Source: Coriobacteriaceae bacterium (lineage in GTDB: Bacteria > Actinomycetota > Coriobacteriia > Coriobacteriales > QAMH01). From it: a DNA stretch of 64,000 nucleotides. Of this stretch, positions 43,147-50,517 are shown in pieces. The notes beneath the pieces are model-generated. The model searched no databases and was not told the origin of the DNA. It saw only the letters and a list, made by a program, of their open reading frames with translations. The DNA lies in the NCBI GenBank assembly GCA_025992705.1, contig DAJPGJ010000001.1, forward strand, positions 1,674,001 to 1,738,000, written 5' to 3'. Position numbers and translations under genes: made by a program. Numbering within the stretch: the first letter of the stretch is position 1; each line of letters begins with the position of its first letter.

Positions 43147-43164
43147 GTAATTCCCCCTGTTCGT

Positions 43165-43251
43165 GCGGGTCGGCCCTCCTGCAGACCCGCGCCTATACGA
43201 GAAAAGCCGCGTAGTGCTCGCGCGGCTTCCCGCGCCTGCCATGAGCATGGC
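43165..43251 (-). promoter_or_regulatory. Structured 5' leader with terminator-like hairpin upstream of the SpoVA-like gene
   Basis: In transcription order on the minus strand there is GCCATG-CT-CATGGC (43238-43251). Then AAGCCGCG pairs with CGCGGCTT around a nine-base loop and is followed by TTTT (43202-43228). Last, GCGGGTC pairs with GACCCGC around a loop containing AGGAGGG (43165-43190). A terminator between promoter and start codon suggests attenuation or a riboregulator. I do not recognise a known riboswitch class. Confidence 0.4.
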
Positions 43252-43331
43252 GGGCGTCTTCGCATCCCTCCCAGGCGCGAACTCGTACAGTATATCGGCA
43301 CTTTCCACGCCACGCCACCCTTCGGTGGCTC

Positions 43332-43337
43332 TATAAT
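43332..43337 (+). promoter_or_regulatory. TATAAT -10 box of the radical SAM gene
   Basis: A perfect TATAAT, 21 bases before the GTG start at 43359, with GGAAAG in between as ribosome-binding site. No clear -35 is seen. A GCCACC/GGTGGC hairpin lies just upstream and could hold a regulator. Confidence 0.5.
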
Positions 43338-43358
43338 CGCCAGTGGAAAGCCGTCTAT

Positions 43359-44642
43359 GTGGATATGGAACCTCATGAACAACCAGTCATTACGCAATGC
43401 CCTGCGTGTTTTCGAGCCGCCACCGAGGAAAACTACATCGAGGCCCTGTGTGAAAGGGGCCTGACCTTTGCCGATGCAGATGCGCGTCACGATGCGATCG
43501 ACGAGTTGCGCAGACAGCTTGCCGATCGAGGCGCCGAGATGCGCAACGGCGGCGCAAGCATTCGCGTGGGTTGGCTCTCTCCCGCCTGCGTCGAATGTAC
43601 CGGCGCAAACGGCAGCGAGACCTTCTCGACCACCTTCAAATGCCACCGAGATTGCTACTTCTGCTTCAACTACAACCTCGCCGACTACGACAAGTTCGTC
43701 GAGGAAGGCTGCCCGTGGGAAGAAGTTATGCAACAGGCTGCGCAATCAACCGGCGGAAAGATGGCCGTCGTTGGCCTGACCGGTGGGGAGCCCCTGCTCA
43801 ACTTCGCCGATACGCTCGCCTTCCTCGCCCGCGCGCATGAGCTCTTCGGTGACGCCCACAAGCGCATGTACACCTCGGGAGACCTGCTCACGCGTGAGAT
43901 GGCCGAGCAGCTGCGTGATGCCGGGCTCGACGAGATCCGCTTCTCGATCAAGCAGGATGACACCGACGAACAGCGCGAACGCGTGCTCGCCAATATGCAG
44001 ATGGCCACCGAGTACATCCCATCGGTCATGGTCGAGATGCCCATCATCCCCGGCACAGACGATGCGATGCGCGATTGGATGCGGCGCTTTGACGAGGCGG
44101 GCATCGATGGCATGAACCTTCTCGAGTTCTGCTTCCCCTTCCATAGCTGGGAGGAGTTCGCCAAGCGCGGCTTCGAACTGCGCAATCCTCCCTTTGACGT
44201 CATGTATGACTACAACTACTCCGGTGGACTGGCCATCGATGGCAGCGAACAGCTCGCACTCGAGCTCATGCTATGGGCGATGGACGAGGGGCTTTCCTTC
44301 GGCATGCATTATTGCTCGCTCGACAATAAGCACCGCAGCGAGATGCGCCAGATGAACGAGGTCGGGCGCAATATGCACCCCTGCTTCAGCTTTGACGAAG
44401 AGGACTTCTTCCTCAAATCGGGCAAAGTCTTCGGCAAAGACGTCGAGATAGCCCGTAAGCGCCTTCAGGCTGCCGGATGCACCGATTACATCGAGAGCAC
44501 GCACGAGCATTCGCTTGCTTTTCCGCTAGGCTTTGTGGACGCGCTCGCAGGCACGCGTTGCACGCCCGTCGTCTCCTATAACGTGCTCGAGCGTGACGAT
44601 CAGGGCCGTTACCTGCGCGAAGTGGGGCTTGAAGTTCTCTAG
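43359..44642 (+). CDS. Uncharacterised radical SAM protein
   Basis: A 427-residue cytosolic enzyme with the radical SAM cluster motif C95-x3-C99-x2-C102 (KCHRDCYFC), which binds a 4Fe-4S cluster and S-adenosylmethionine. The GGEP-like motif (LTGGEPLLNF) follows about 40 residues later. Two more cysteine pairs precede it: C14/C17 (CPACF) and C77/C80 (CVECTGANG). They are spaced like ligands for another metal or cluster. Later cysteines (HYCSLDNKH, MHPCFSF) may complete an auxiliary site. The substrate is unknown, and no precursor peptide or partner enzyme is adjacent. The GTG at 43359 is chosen because GGAAAG lies eight bases before it. The gene ends exactly where the convergent MarR gene ends. 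Confidence 0.8.
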   Translation: MDMEPHEQPVITQCPACFRAATEENYIEALCERGLTFADADARHDAIDELRRQLADRGAEMRNGGASIRVGWLSPACVECTGANGSETFSTTFKCHRDCYFCFNYNLADYDKFVEEGCPWEEVMQQAAQSTGGKMAVVGLTGGEPLLNFADTLAFLARAHELFGDAHKRMYTSGDLLTREMAEQLRDAGLDEIRFSIKQDDTDEQRERVLANMQMATEYIPSVMVEMPIIPGTDDAMRDWMRRFDEAGIDGMNLLEFCFPFHSWEEFAKRGFELRNPPFDVMYDYNYSGGLAIDGSEQLALELMLWAMDEGLSFGMHYCSLDNKHRSEMRQMNEVGRNMHPCFSFDEEDFFLKSGKVFGKDVEIARKRLQAAGCTDYIESTHEHSLAFPLGFVDALAGTRCTPVVSYNVLERDDQGRYLREVGLEVL

Positions 44643-45095
44643 TTACTCTTCTTCGAGTTCGTCCAGGCACTCGGTGAGCTTCTGGATTCCCTTTACGATG
44701 GACATGAGCTCGGCATCCGACACGTTTGCGAAGAGCTCGTCGATCTTGCGCTCCGCAGCAGCTCCGTTATCGGAGAAGTACGTGTATGCCTTGCGCGTAA
44801 GCTCGACGTCCAGGGCGCGACCATCGGCGCTTGAGCGACTGCACGTGACATAGCCTTTCTCCTCGAGTGCCGCGAGCATCTTCTTGACGTTCTGACGCGT
44901 CGTGCCGGTGAACTCGGCGATGTCGCGCACGTTCTTGGGCTCGTCTTCCATGCGCGAGATCATCATCATGAGGTACCACTGCTTGAAGGTGATGTCCGAA
45001 TGCAGCGAATCGGCAAAGCGATTGAAGCGATTCGAGAGAATCGAGATGGCACCGATGACGAATTGCTCGTACTGTCCCCGTTCGCTGCGCTGCAT
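44643..45095 (-). CDS. MarR-family transcriptional regulator
   Basis: A 150-residue winged-helix regulator that would bind DNA as a dimer. The recognition region reads VRDIAEFTGTTRQNVKKMLA, followed by LEEKGYVTCSRSSADGRALD as the wing and a C-terminal dimerisation helix (SIVKGIQKLTECLDELEEE). Both fit the family, whose usual length is 140-160. The ATG at 45095 has a perfect AGGAGG (45105-45110) nine bases upstream, so longer forms are rejected. Its stop codon abuts the stop of the convergent radical SAM gene with no gap. It lies downstream of cstA on the same strand. Its target is unknown. Confidence 0.9.
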   Translation of the reverse strand: MQRSERGQYEQFVIGAISILSNRFNRFADSLHSDITFKQWYLMMMISRMEDEPKNVRDIAEFTGTTRQNVKKMLAALEEKGYVTCSRSSADGRALDVELTRKAYTYFSDNGAAAERKIDELFANVSDAELMSIVKGIQKLTECLDELEEE

Positions 45096-45212
45096 GGTAA
45101 TCGTCCTCCTGGATAAGGCCCGTGCCAGGGAATCGGGCCCTTGGCACATCTTGTGCAACTTATTGCGGTTATTCTAGCACGATTCCCTTGCGATGCAAGA
45201 ACGGCTCCGCTC

Positions 45213-45262
45213 TCCATCATTGCGAGCGGGAGAGATTCCTCCGCTCCGGGGCCTCTCGCTCC
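45213..45262. repeat. Diverged member of the dispersed CATTTCGA repeat
   Basis: Contains CATTGCGAGCGGGAGAGATT and CCTCCGCTCCGGGGCCTCTC, resembling the CATTTCGAGCGGAG...GAGATTTCTC family with substitutions. It lies between cstA and the MarR gene. Confidence 0.4.
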
Positions 45263-45265
45263 CAC

Positions 45266-47116
45266 CTATATGTTCAAATCCTCAAACCCCAGGTCAGCAT
45301 GCTCGAAGGGCTCGTCAGCTGGATTCGCCTTCGCGTCCGCATTCGCCGAGTCTCCACCCGACGCGCCCTTGTGGGCGCCGAAGATCGTCCTGAGCCCCTT
45401 CACGGCCAGAATGACCGCCAAGATGATGAGCAGCAGCGCTATGAGCAGCTGCAGAATGGTCGCCGCGTCAAACGCACCGCCCGCAAGCGCCATGCATTTG
45501 GCGTACAGCGTCATGACAAGTGAAGTCAGCGTCACGATGAGCATGAACGCCCATGGGCACGTAGAACATCTTGTTGTTGCGTCCCGCATTGCCGAGCCAT
45601 GCGCACACGGCGAGCAGGCCCAAGGCGGCGAGAAGCTGGTTTGCGGCACCGAACAGCGGCCATAACGAGCTGATAGCCCGTCATGCCGAGCCACAACGCC
45701 CCAGGACGACGGTGACAATCGTCGCAAACCAAGGATTGGTCACGACGCGACGCCATCCGGTCAGGTCCTTGATCTCGACACCCCTGCGGCGTAAAGAGCT
45801 CCTGGAACATGTAGCGCGCCCAGGCGGGTCGCCGTGTCGAGCGAGGTCAGGCAAAATACCGAAACGGCAAGGATGAGCAGCGCGTACGCGATGTCGGTGG
45901 CACCGGCAAGCCCCGGAATCATGCCGAGCATCTGCGAAAGGCCCGCCGCGAAGACCTGCGTGGGCGAGGTGTAGGTGCCATCCATGTACCCCCGAGAACA
46001 CGAACGCCACGGCGCACAGCGAAATGACGGCGACCAGACACTCGAGCAGCATGCCACCGTACGCAATAGGTTGCGCTTGACTCTCGCGATCGAGCTGTTT
46101 GGACGTCGTACCCGAGGCCACAAGGCTATGGAAGCCCGATATGGGCGCCACAGGCGATGGTGATGAACAGTGCCGGGAAGAGGAAACCGCTCGTCGCAAC
46201 CTTCGACGTGCCGGCAGCGGCGGTGAAGCCGGTGAACGCGGGAATCGACAGATCGCTCGAGCCTCCCCACGATGCCCGATCCCACGATGCCGACGAGTGC
46301 AAGCACGATCATGCCGTAAAGCAGGTAGCTTGAGAGATAATCGCGCGGCTGCAGCAAGATCCACACGGCGCGACCGAGGCGAGTAGGATGTAAACGCCAA
46401 TGATGATCATCCACGTGGTATTGTCGAGCGAGATGACCGGGAAGAGGAAGCCCAGCGTGACGACAAGCACGATGATGACGATTGCCGAAATCACGTTGAT
46501 GGCCGTGGGAATTTTACGCCCGCGCGTGGCCAGACCGAAGATGACCGCGGACGACGATGAACAGCATCGAAATCATGGCGGTGCGCGTGTTGGCGAGGTT
46601 CGTCATCTCGACAGTGGCAGCCTTGGCGGCGTCGGCCGGAACCGGAGTAACGGCAAACGTGCTGGCAACGATGGACGCAAAGGCCGCGACCACGAGGATG
46701 AGCGTAAGGTAGGCGAAAATGCAGAAGAGCTTCTTGGCCATGCCGTCAACGTTTTCCTGGATGACGGTCGCAAGCGTCTGGCCCTTGTGCCGAAGCGACG
46801 CGAACAGCGCGCCGAAATCGTGCATGGCACCGATGAAAATGCCGCCGATGAGTACCCACAGCAACACGGGCACCCAGCCAAAGATGGCAGCCTGGATGGG
46901 GCCGTTGATGGGGCCGGCGCCGGCAATCGACGAGAAATGGTGGCCGAGCACAACGTACGGCGGCGCAGGAACGTAATCGCGTCCGTCCTCGAACTCGTGG
47001 GCAGGCGTGGTGCGATCGGCCTTGACACCCCATTGCTTGGCGAGCCACCCGCCATAGAAGATGTAGCCCAGCACCAGGACCACTATGGAGACCAGCAGAA
47101 TCAGCATTGCATTCAT
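45266..47116 (-). pseudogene. cstA: Carbon starvation protein A (CstA) with ten frame changes
   Basis: Pieces in all three frames join into a complete CstA, a multi-spanning peptide/pyruvate transporter of the inner membrane. In order they read MLILLVSIVVLVLGYIFYGG, VVLGHHFSSIAGAGPINGPI, INVISAIVIIVLVVTLGF, VWILLQPRDYLSSYLL, SGFHSLVASGTTSKQLDRES, YMDGTYTSPTQVF, DLTGWRRVVTNPWF, LWLGMTGYQLVM, WPLFGAANQLLAALGLLAVC and FMLIVTLTSLVMTLYAKC. The frame switches ten times, near 46550, 46377, 46268, 46154, 45990, 45823, 45780, 45703, 45667 and 45553. Eight switches fit a gained base and two a lost base, mostly in C or G runs. No stop from substitution is seen within the pieces. Start ATG 47116 has GAGGTGAG upstream. 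Either real decay or a local sequencing/assembly problem. Confidence 0.9.
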
Positions 47117-47235
47117 CGAAACTCACCTCTCGTCCATCCGCTAATGCAGGGGATTTTAGTACTTTTGACGACAGATGGAAGAAAAATTTAACCGCGGCTA
47201 ATTCTTATGAGAACCAATGGAGGCAAGGGATACGT

Positions 47236-47769
47236 CTAGAAGGCGTTCGCCTCGAGTGTGGGCACCATATCAGCCCCCATCGCGTTGGCATGCACCGCGC
47301 CCTCGTCCAGACAGACGACGCATACGCGCAGGTCAGCCCAGCCCTTGAGGCCAAGCGCGAAGTTCTTGCGGAAGCGCGTCTTGCGCACGCGACGCGCTAG
47401 TCCCGCATCTATGGAATCAGCGATGATGACGAGCGAGAGAAACGAGTTCATGTGATCGGGCCCGAGCGAGACCTTGGCAATGGCCTCCTCTTGCATGAAC
47501 GCCACGAGTTCGTCGAACGTTCCGGCATCCAAATGGCCCACGAGCTTAAAGAACAGATACTCGTGGGAAGTGGTTTCCCAGAGCTTGGCACGTTTCACCA
47601 GCACGTATTGCGAAGCGCTCGAATGCAGCTCGGCATACCCCTCAAAATCGCGTCCCGCAAACGAGTAGTTGTGCTCGACGTCAAAGTACGCCTCGTGTGC
47701 GGCAAGCAGGCGCTCGAGCACCGCATGTGCCCTCTCGGAAGCCGCGACATCCATCGACATGTCAGGCAT
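47236..47769 (-). CDS. Unknown protein encoded with modD
   Basis: A 177-residue soluble protein of no family I recognise. It starts MPDMSMDVAASERAHAVLER and contains YFDVEHNYSFAGRDFEGYAE, then an HEYLFFKLVGHLD segment and basic RRVRKTRFRKNF before LRVCVVCLDEGAVHANAMGA. Its start overlaps the end of modD by eight bases, so the two are almost certainly co-translated, which suggests a linked role. No signal peptide, membrane segment or clear catalytic motif is visible. The CVVC pair could bind a metal or be redox active, but that is a guess. Confidence 0.75.
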   Translation of the reverse strand: MPDMSMDVAASERAHAVLERLLAAHEAYFDVEHNYSFAGRDFEGYAELHSSASQYVLVKRAKLWETTSHEYLFFKLVGHLDAGTFDELVAFMQEEAIAKVSLGPDHMNSFLSLVIIADSIDAGLARRVRKTRFRKNFALGLKGWADLRVCVVCLDEGAVHANAMGADMVPTLEANAF

Positions 47770-48607
47770 CCGCCACCATGCGGGCGCTCATATCAAGCGG
47801 CTTGGCGAAGTGCAGGCAGGTCGTCGCAATGCCATCGACGCCGCTCGCCGCATACGCACGAGCGTTCTCCATGTTGACGCCACCAGCTGCGATAACCGTG
47901 ACCTGGGGATTGATGCCCTTGAGGGTGCGCACGAGCTGCGCGAGTTCGTCTGCGGGGACCTTGTCGAGCTGGATGCCGTCAACGCCCGCCTCGACAAAGC
48001 GCACCGCATCCGACGCATCGGCTTCGACGAAGAACTTCTTCTCGCAACAACGCGCCTTGAGCTCGGGAATGTCGGCGATGAGAGCATCGATGCCGCCCTC
48101 GTAAAACGCAACATGCTGCGCAAATACGAGCACGGTCTCGGAAAGCCCCAGGCGATGCGGGAAGGAGCCGCCCACAAGCGTTGCCTTCGTGTCGAGCGGC
48201 TTGGTACCCGACATGCGTTTGCGCGTCGTCAGCACCTCGCAACGGGGATTCTCCGCATGCACTGCATCGACCATGGCGCGCGTCTTGGTCGCCAGCGCGC
48301 TGTAGTACTCGAAGATGTTAAGGCAGCACTTCCAACCCATGTGCAGGACTTCTGCCCGTCCCCAGACGCGCATGAAGACATCACCGGGCGCAAGTTGGGT
48401 GCCCGACGGCTGGATTTCGACACGCTCGGCACCCAGCATGTGATAGATGCGCTCGGCTTCCTCGGTACCGCACAGCACGCCCGCATCCCGCGTGAAGTAT
48501 TCTATACAGCCGTGATGCCCGCCGATGCCCAGCACGTGCGTGGTTAGGTCGACACTCGGGACATCTTCGTTGATGAGCTCTTCGAGGTACGAATCGGCTA
48601 TGTACAT
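47762..48607 (-). CDS. modD: ModD-like phosphoribosyltransferase family protein
   Basis: A 281-residue cytosolic protein of the quinolinate/nicotinate phosphoribosyltransferase (NadC-like) fold, closest by eye to ModD. ModD is a family of unproved reaction often linked to molybdenum genes. Typical features are VPSVDLTTHVLGI near the N-terminus, TRKRMSGTKPLDTKATLVGG (the substrate-binding Arg-Lys region), EADASDAVRFVEAGVDGIQL, and VIAAGGVNMENARAYAASGV near the end. Its length fits the family. The ATG at 48607 is preferred (AGGAG five bases upstream) over start codons further up. No molybdate transporter lies in the window. It shares an overlapping operon with the unknown 177-residue gene and is divergent from the PAP2 gene. 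Confidence 0.75.
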   Translation of the reverse strand: MYIADSYLEELINEDVPSVDLTTHVLGIGGHHGCIEYFTRDAGVLCGTEEAERIYHMLGAERVEIQPSGTQLAPGDVFMRVWGRAEVLHMGWKCCLNIFEYYSALATKTRAMVDAVHAENPRCEVLTTRKRMSGTKPLDTKATLVGGSFPHRLGLSETVLVFAQHVAFYEGGIDALIADIPELKARCCEKKFFVEADASDAVRFVEAGVDGIQLDKVPADELAQLVRTLKGINPQVTVIAAGGVNMENARAYAASGVDGIATTCLHFAKPLDMSARMVADA

Positions 48608-48712
48608 GGGCACTCCTAGTCTACGACGATGGATGCCGCACATACTACCACTCCCCCTCCCCTCCTCTCCATCGTGTGTCCTTTCGGAATGCGCGCATGC
48701 GGGAATCTTGGA

Positions 48713-48760
48713 GGATGCACGACCGGGGCGAATGGGCTTCTGAGCCCCGGTCGTGCATCC
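48713..48760. repeat. Hairpin element 2 with the 14-nt loop GAATGGGCTTCTGA
   Basis: A perfect 17-bp stem (48713-48729 with 48744-48760, half-site GGATGCACGACCGGGGC) closes on the loop GAATGGGCTTCTGA (48730-48743). It lies between two divergent genes and has no T run on either strand, so it is not an ordinary terminator. Its loop is identical to that of the structure at 42043-42102, while the stem is unrelated. Confidence 0.75.
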
Positions 48761-48866
48761 CCTACGCCTCGGCGGACATCCCCGCGCCCCGGCAGACATT
48801 TCTTCCATCGTTTCAATCACCGTGTCCATATGGCACAATGCCAGCAATCATCCCGAAAGGACCCGC

Positions 48867-49406
48867 ATGGACTTCGCCATACTCTACGGCATCCAAAACG
48901 TGCTCGGCTGCCCGTTTCTCGATGCACTCATGCCCATCGTCACCGCATGTGGCGATCATGGCCTGATTTGGATCATAGTGGGCATCTTGTTGCTTATCTT
49001 TCCCAAGACACGCCGTTGGGGCATCACGTTGCTCGTGACCCTTGCCGTCACCTGGGCCATCTGCGAGTTTGGCATCAAAAACCTCGTCGCCCGTCCCCGT
49101 CCCTTCATCGCTGACCCCAGCTTCATGCTCCTCATCGCGGCTCCGGCCAACTTCTCGTTTCCCTCGGGCCATACGCTCTCCTCGTTCCTCGCTGCCACCG
49201 TGATCACGCGCGCGCCTATCGCCCGCGGTTGGAAGATCGCCGCCTGGGTCATGGCGGTTGCCATCGCGTTCTCGCGTCTCTACCTCTTCGTACACTTCCC
49301 CACCGACGTACTCGCCGGCGCAATCATCGGCGTCCTCGCGGCTCTCATCGGCATCGCCATCAGCAACCGCATCGCTTCGGGTAAGTCGTCAGGAATCGCC
49401 AGCTAG
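48867..49406 (+). CDS. PAP2-family membrane phosphatase
   Basis: A 179-residue protein with about five membrane segments and the complete PAP2 active site: KNLVARPRP (Lys and Arg-Pro), PSGHT, and SRLYLFVHFPTD (Arg, His, Asp). Such enzymes remove phosphate from lipid phosphates, for instance undecaprenyl pyrophosphate or phosphatidic acid, on the outer face of the membrane. The precise substrate cannot be read from sequence. The ATG at 48867 follows GAAAGGA at the usual distance. It is a single-gene unit, divergent from modD. Confidence 0.9.
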   Translation: MDFAILYGIQNVLGCPFLDALMPIVTACGDHGLIWIIVGILLLIFPKTRRWGITLLVTLAVTWAICEFGIKNLVARPRPFIADPSFMLLIAAPANFSFPSGHTLSSFLAATVITRAPIARGWKIAAWVMAVAIAFSRLYLFVHFPTDVLAGAIIGVLAALIGIAISNRIASGKSSGIAS

Positions 49407-49546
49407 CGAGACATTGGCAAGAAGCATGCAACTTGGCACATGCAATGCGCCATAACTCCGATAACTCGACAATAACCGACAAAAAACGGAAGCAATGGCA
49501 CTTGTGATGTACCATAACTCCATAAACGAGCCACGCCGCCAGAGTC

Positions 49547-49623
49547 AGCGTGCCAGGCACGGTGACTCATAAGCTCGCCATATCCCGGTAATTGGCTCAT
49601 TTTTGAGACAGCGTGCCAGGCAC
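49547..49623. repeat. Two copies of AGCGTGCCAGGCAC
   Basis: Exact copies at 49547-49560 and 49610-49623, each containing the near-palindrome GTGCCAGGCAC. Between and before them lie related fragments such as TTGGCACATGCAATG and AATGGCACTTGTGATG with repeated CCATAACTCC. This resembles a small REP-type intergenic repeat. Confidence 0.5.
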
Positions 49624-49699
49624 GTTTGCCCGAATCCCCATTTACCCCAGACGCTCTTGGGGCGTAGAATAGATTTCGCTAACGCGCGAAGGAGATGAG

Positions 49700-50512
49700 A
49701 TGCCCGCAGAGCAGCGGAAAGGTGGAAAGTACGTCCCGCCCCGGCCCGAGATGACGGCCGCCGAGCGCTACGCCTACAAGTCGCTGCCCGAGTCTCTCCG
49801 TCGCCGCAAGGAAAGCGTGGACGACACCGTCGTGCGCATCCTCGAGTTCCTTGACCTCGTCAAGGAGGTCGGTGACGAAATCTCCGTCATCGGAAACAAG
49901 CCCTACACGCCCGAAGGTTCGGGTACGTATGACCCCGAGCACGTCACCGAGCGCGAGGAATTGCTTGGCCGCCAATTTGCCGGCGAGCTCACAGCGCTCC
50001 AGGTCTTCGACCAGGTCAAACACGAGAACATCCGCCGTGAAGTCGGTCTGCTCGGCAAGGACTTCGTAAAGAAGGTCACCGCCCTCCAGCAGCTCATGGA
50101 GTCGTTCTGGGCACGTTTCACGAGCACGATGACGCCCTTCACGCGCTCCAAGGCCGCCCAGCTCGACAAGTTCGAGACCGAGCTGCGCCAGCGCCTCACC
50201 GATATAAACTACCTCACGCGCCAGCACGCGGAGCTCATGGCAGCCGCTCAAGACGCCAAGGCGGGCGATCAGGAAGAGACGAACGACGAAATCATCGCCG
50301 AGTACCAGGACGACGCCATGTCCTATGTCAAGGAATATGACGCGTTGCGCGAGGAATACGGCACGCTCGGACGGCTGGCGTTTCGCCGTCGCCGCGAGAT
50401 ACTCGACAAGCTCGCGACACGCGCTGACGCGATCAAGGCAATCAACAAGCGCTACGAGCAGTACGATTTCATCGACTTCATCGCCTTCGAGCTTCCTGAA
50501 GACGAAGAGTAG
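49700..50512 (+). CDS. Unknown charged coiled-coil protein upstream of ygiQ
   Basis: A 270-residue cytosolic protein, highly charged and largely helical, with no recognised catalytic motif. The N-terminus (MPAEQRKGGKYVPPRPEM) is basic and Pro-rich. The middle (ALQQLMESFWARFTSTMTPF, then AAQLDKFETELRQRLTDINY) suggests coiled-coil helices, and the C-terminus is acidic (FELPEDEE). The ATG at 49700 has an excellent AAGGAGATGAG before it, and a TAGAAT -10 box lies about 30 bases upstream. Its stop is five bases before the GTG of ygiQ, so the two are probably translated together. The family may be confined to this bacterial class. Confidence 0.8.
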   Translation: MPAEQRKGGKYVPPRPEMTAAERYAYKSLPESLRRRKESVDDTVVRILEFLDLVKEVGDEISVIGNKPYTPEGSGTYDPEHVTEREELLGRQFAGELTALQVFDQVKHENIRREVGLLGKDFVKKVTALQQLMESFWARFTSTMTPFTRSKAAQLDKFETELRQRLTDINYLTRQHAELMAAAQDAKAGDQEETNDEIIAEYQDDAMSYVKEYDALREEYGTLGRLAFRRRREILDKLATRADAIKAINKRYEQYDFIDFIAFELPEDEE

Positions 50513-50517
50513 TCACC

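Noticed and set aside
43165..43290. Known riboswitch in front of the SpoVA-like gene
   Set aside because: Hairpins are real, but no consensus of a class I know (fluoride, guanidine, manganese, preQ1, THF, c-di-GMP) was found.
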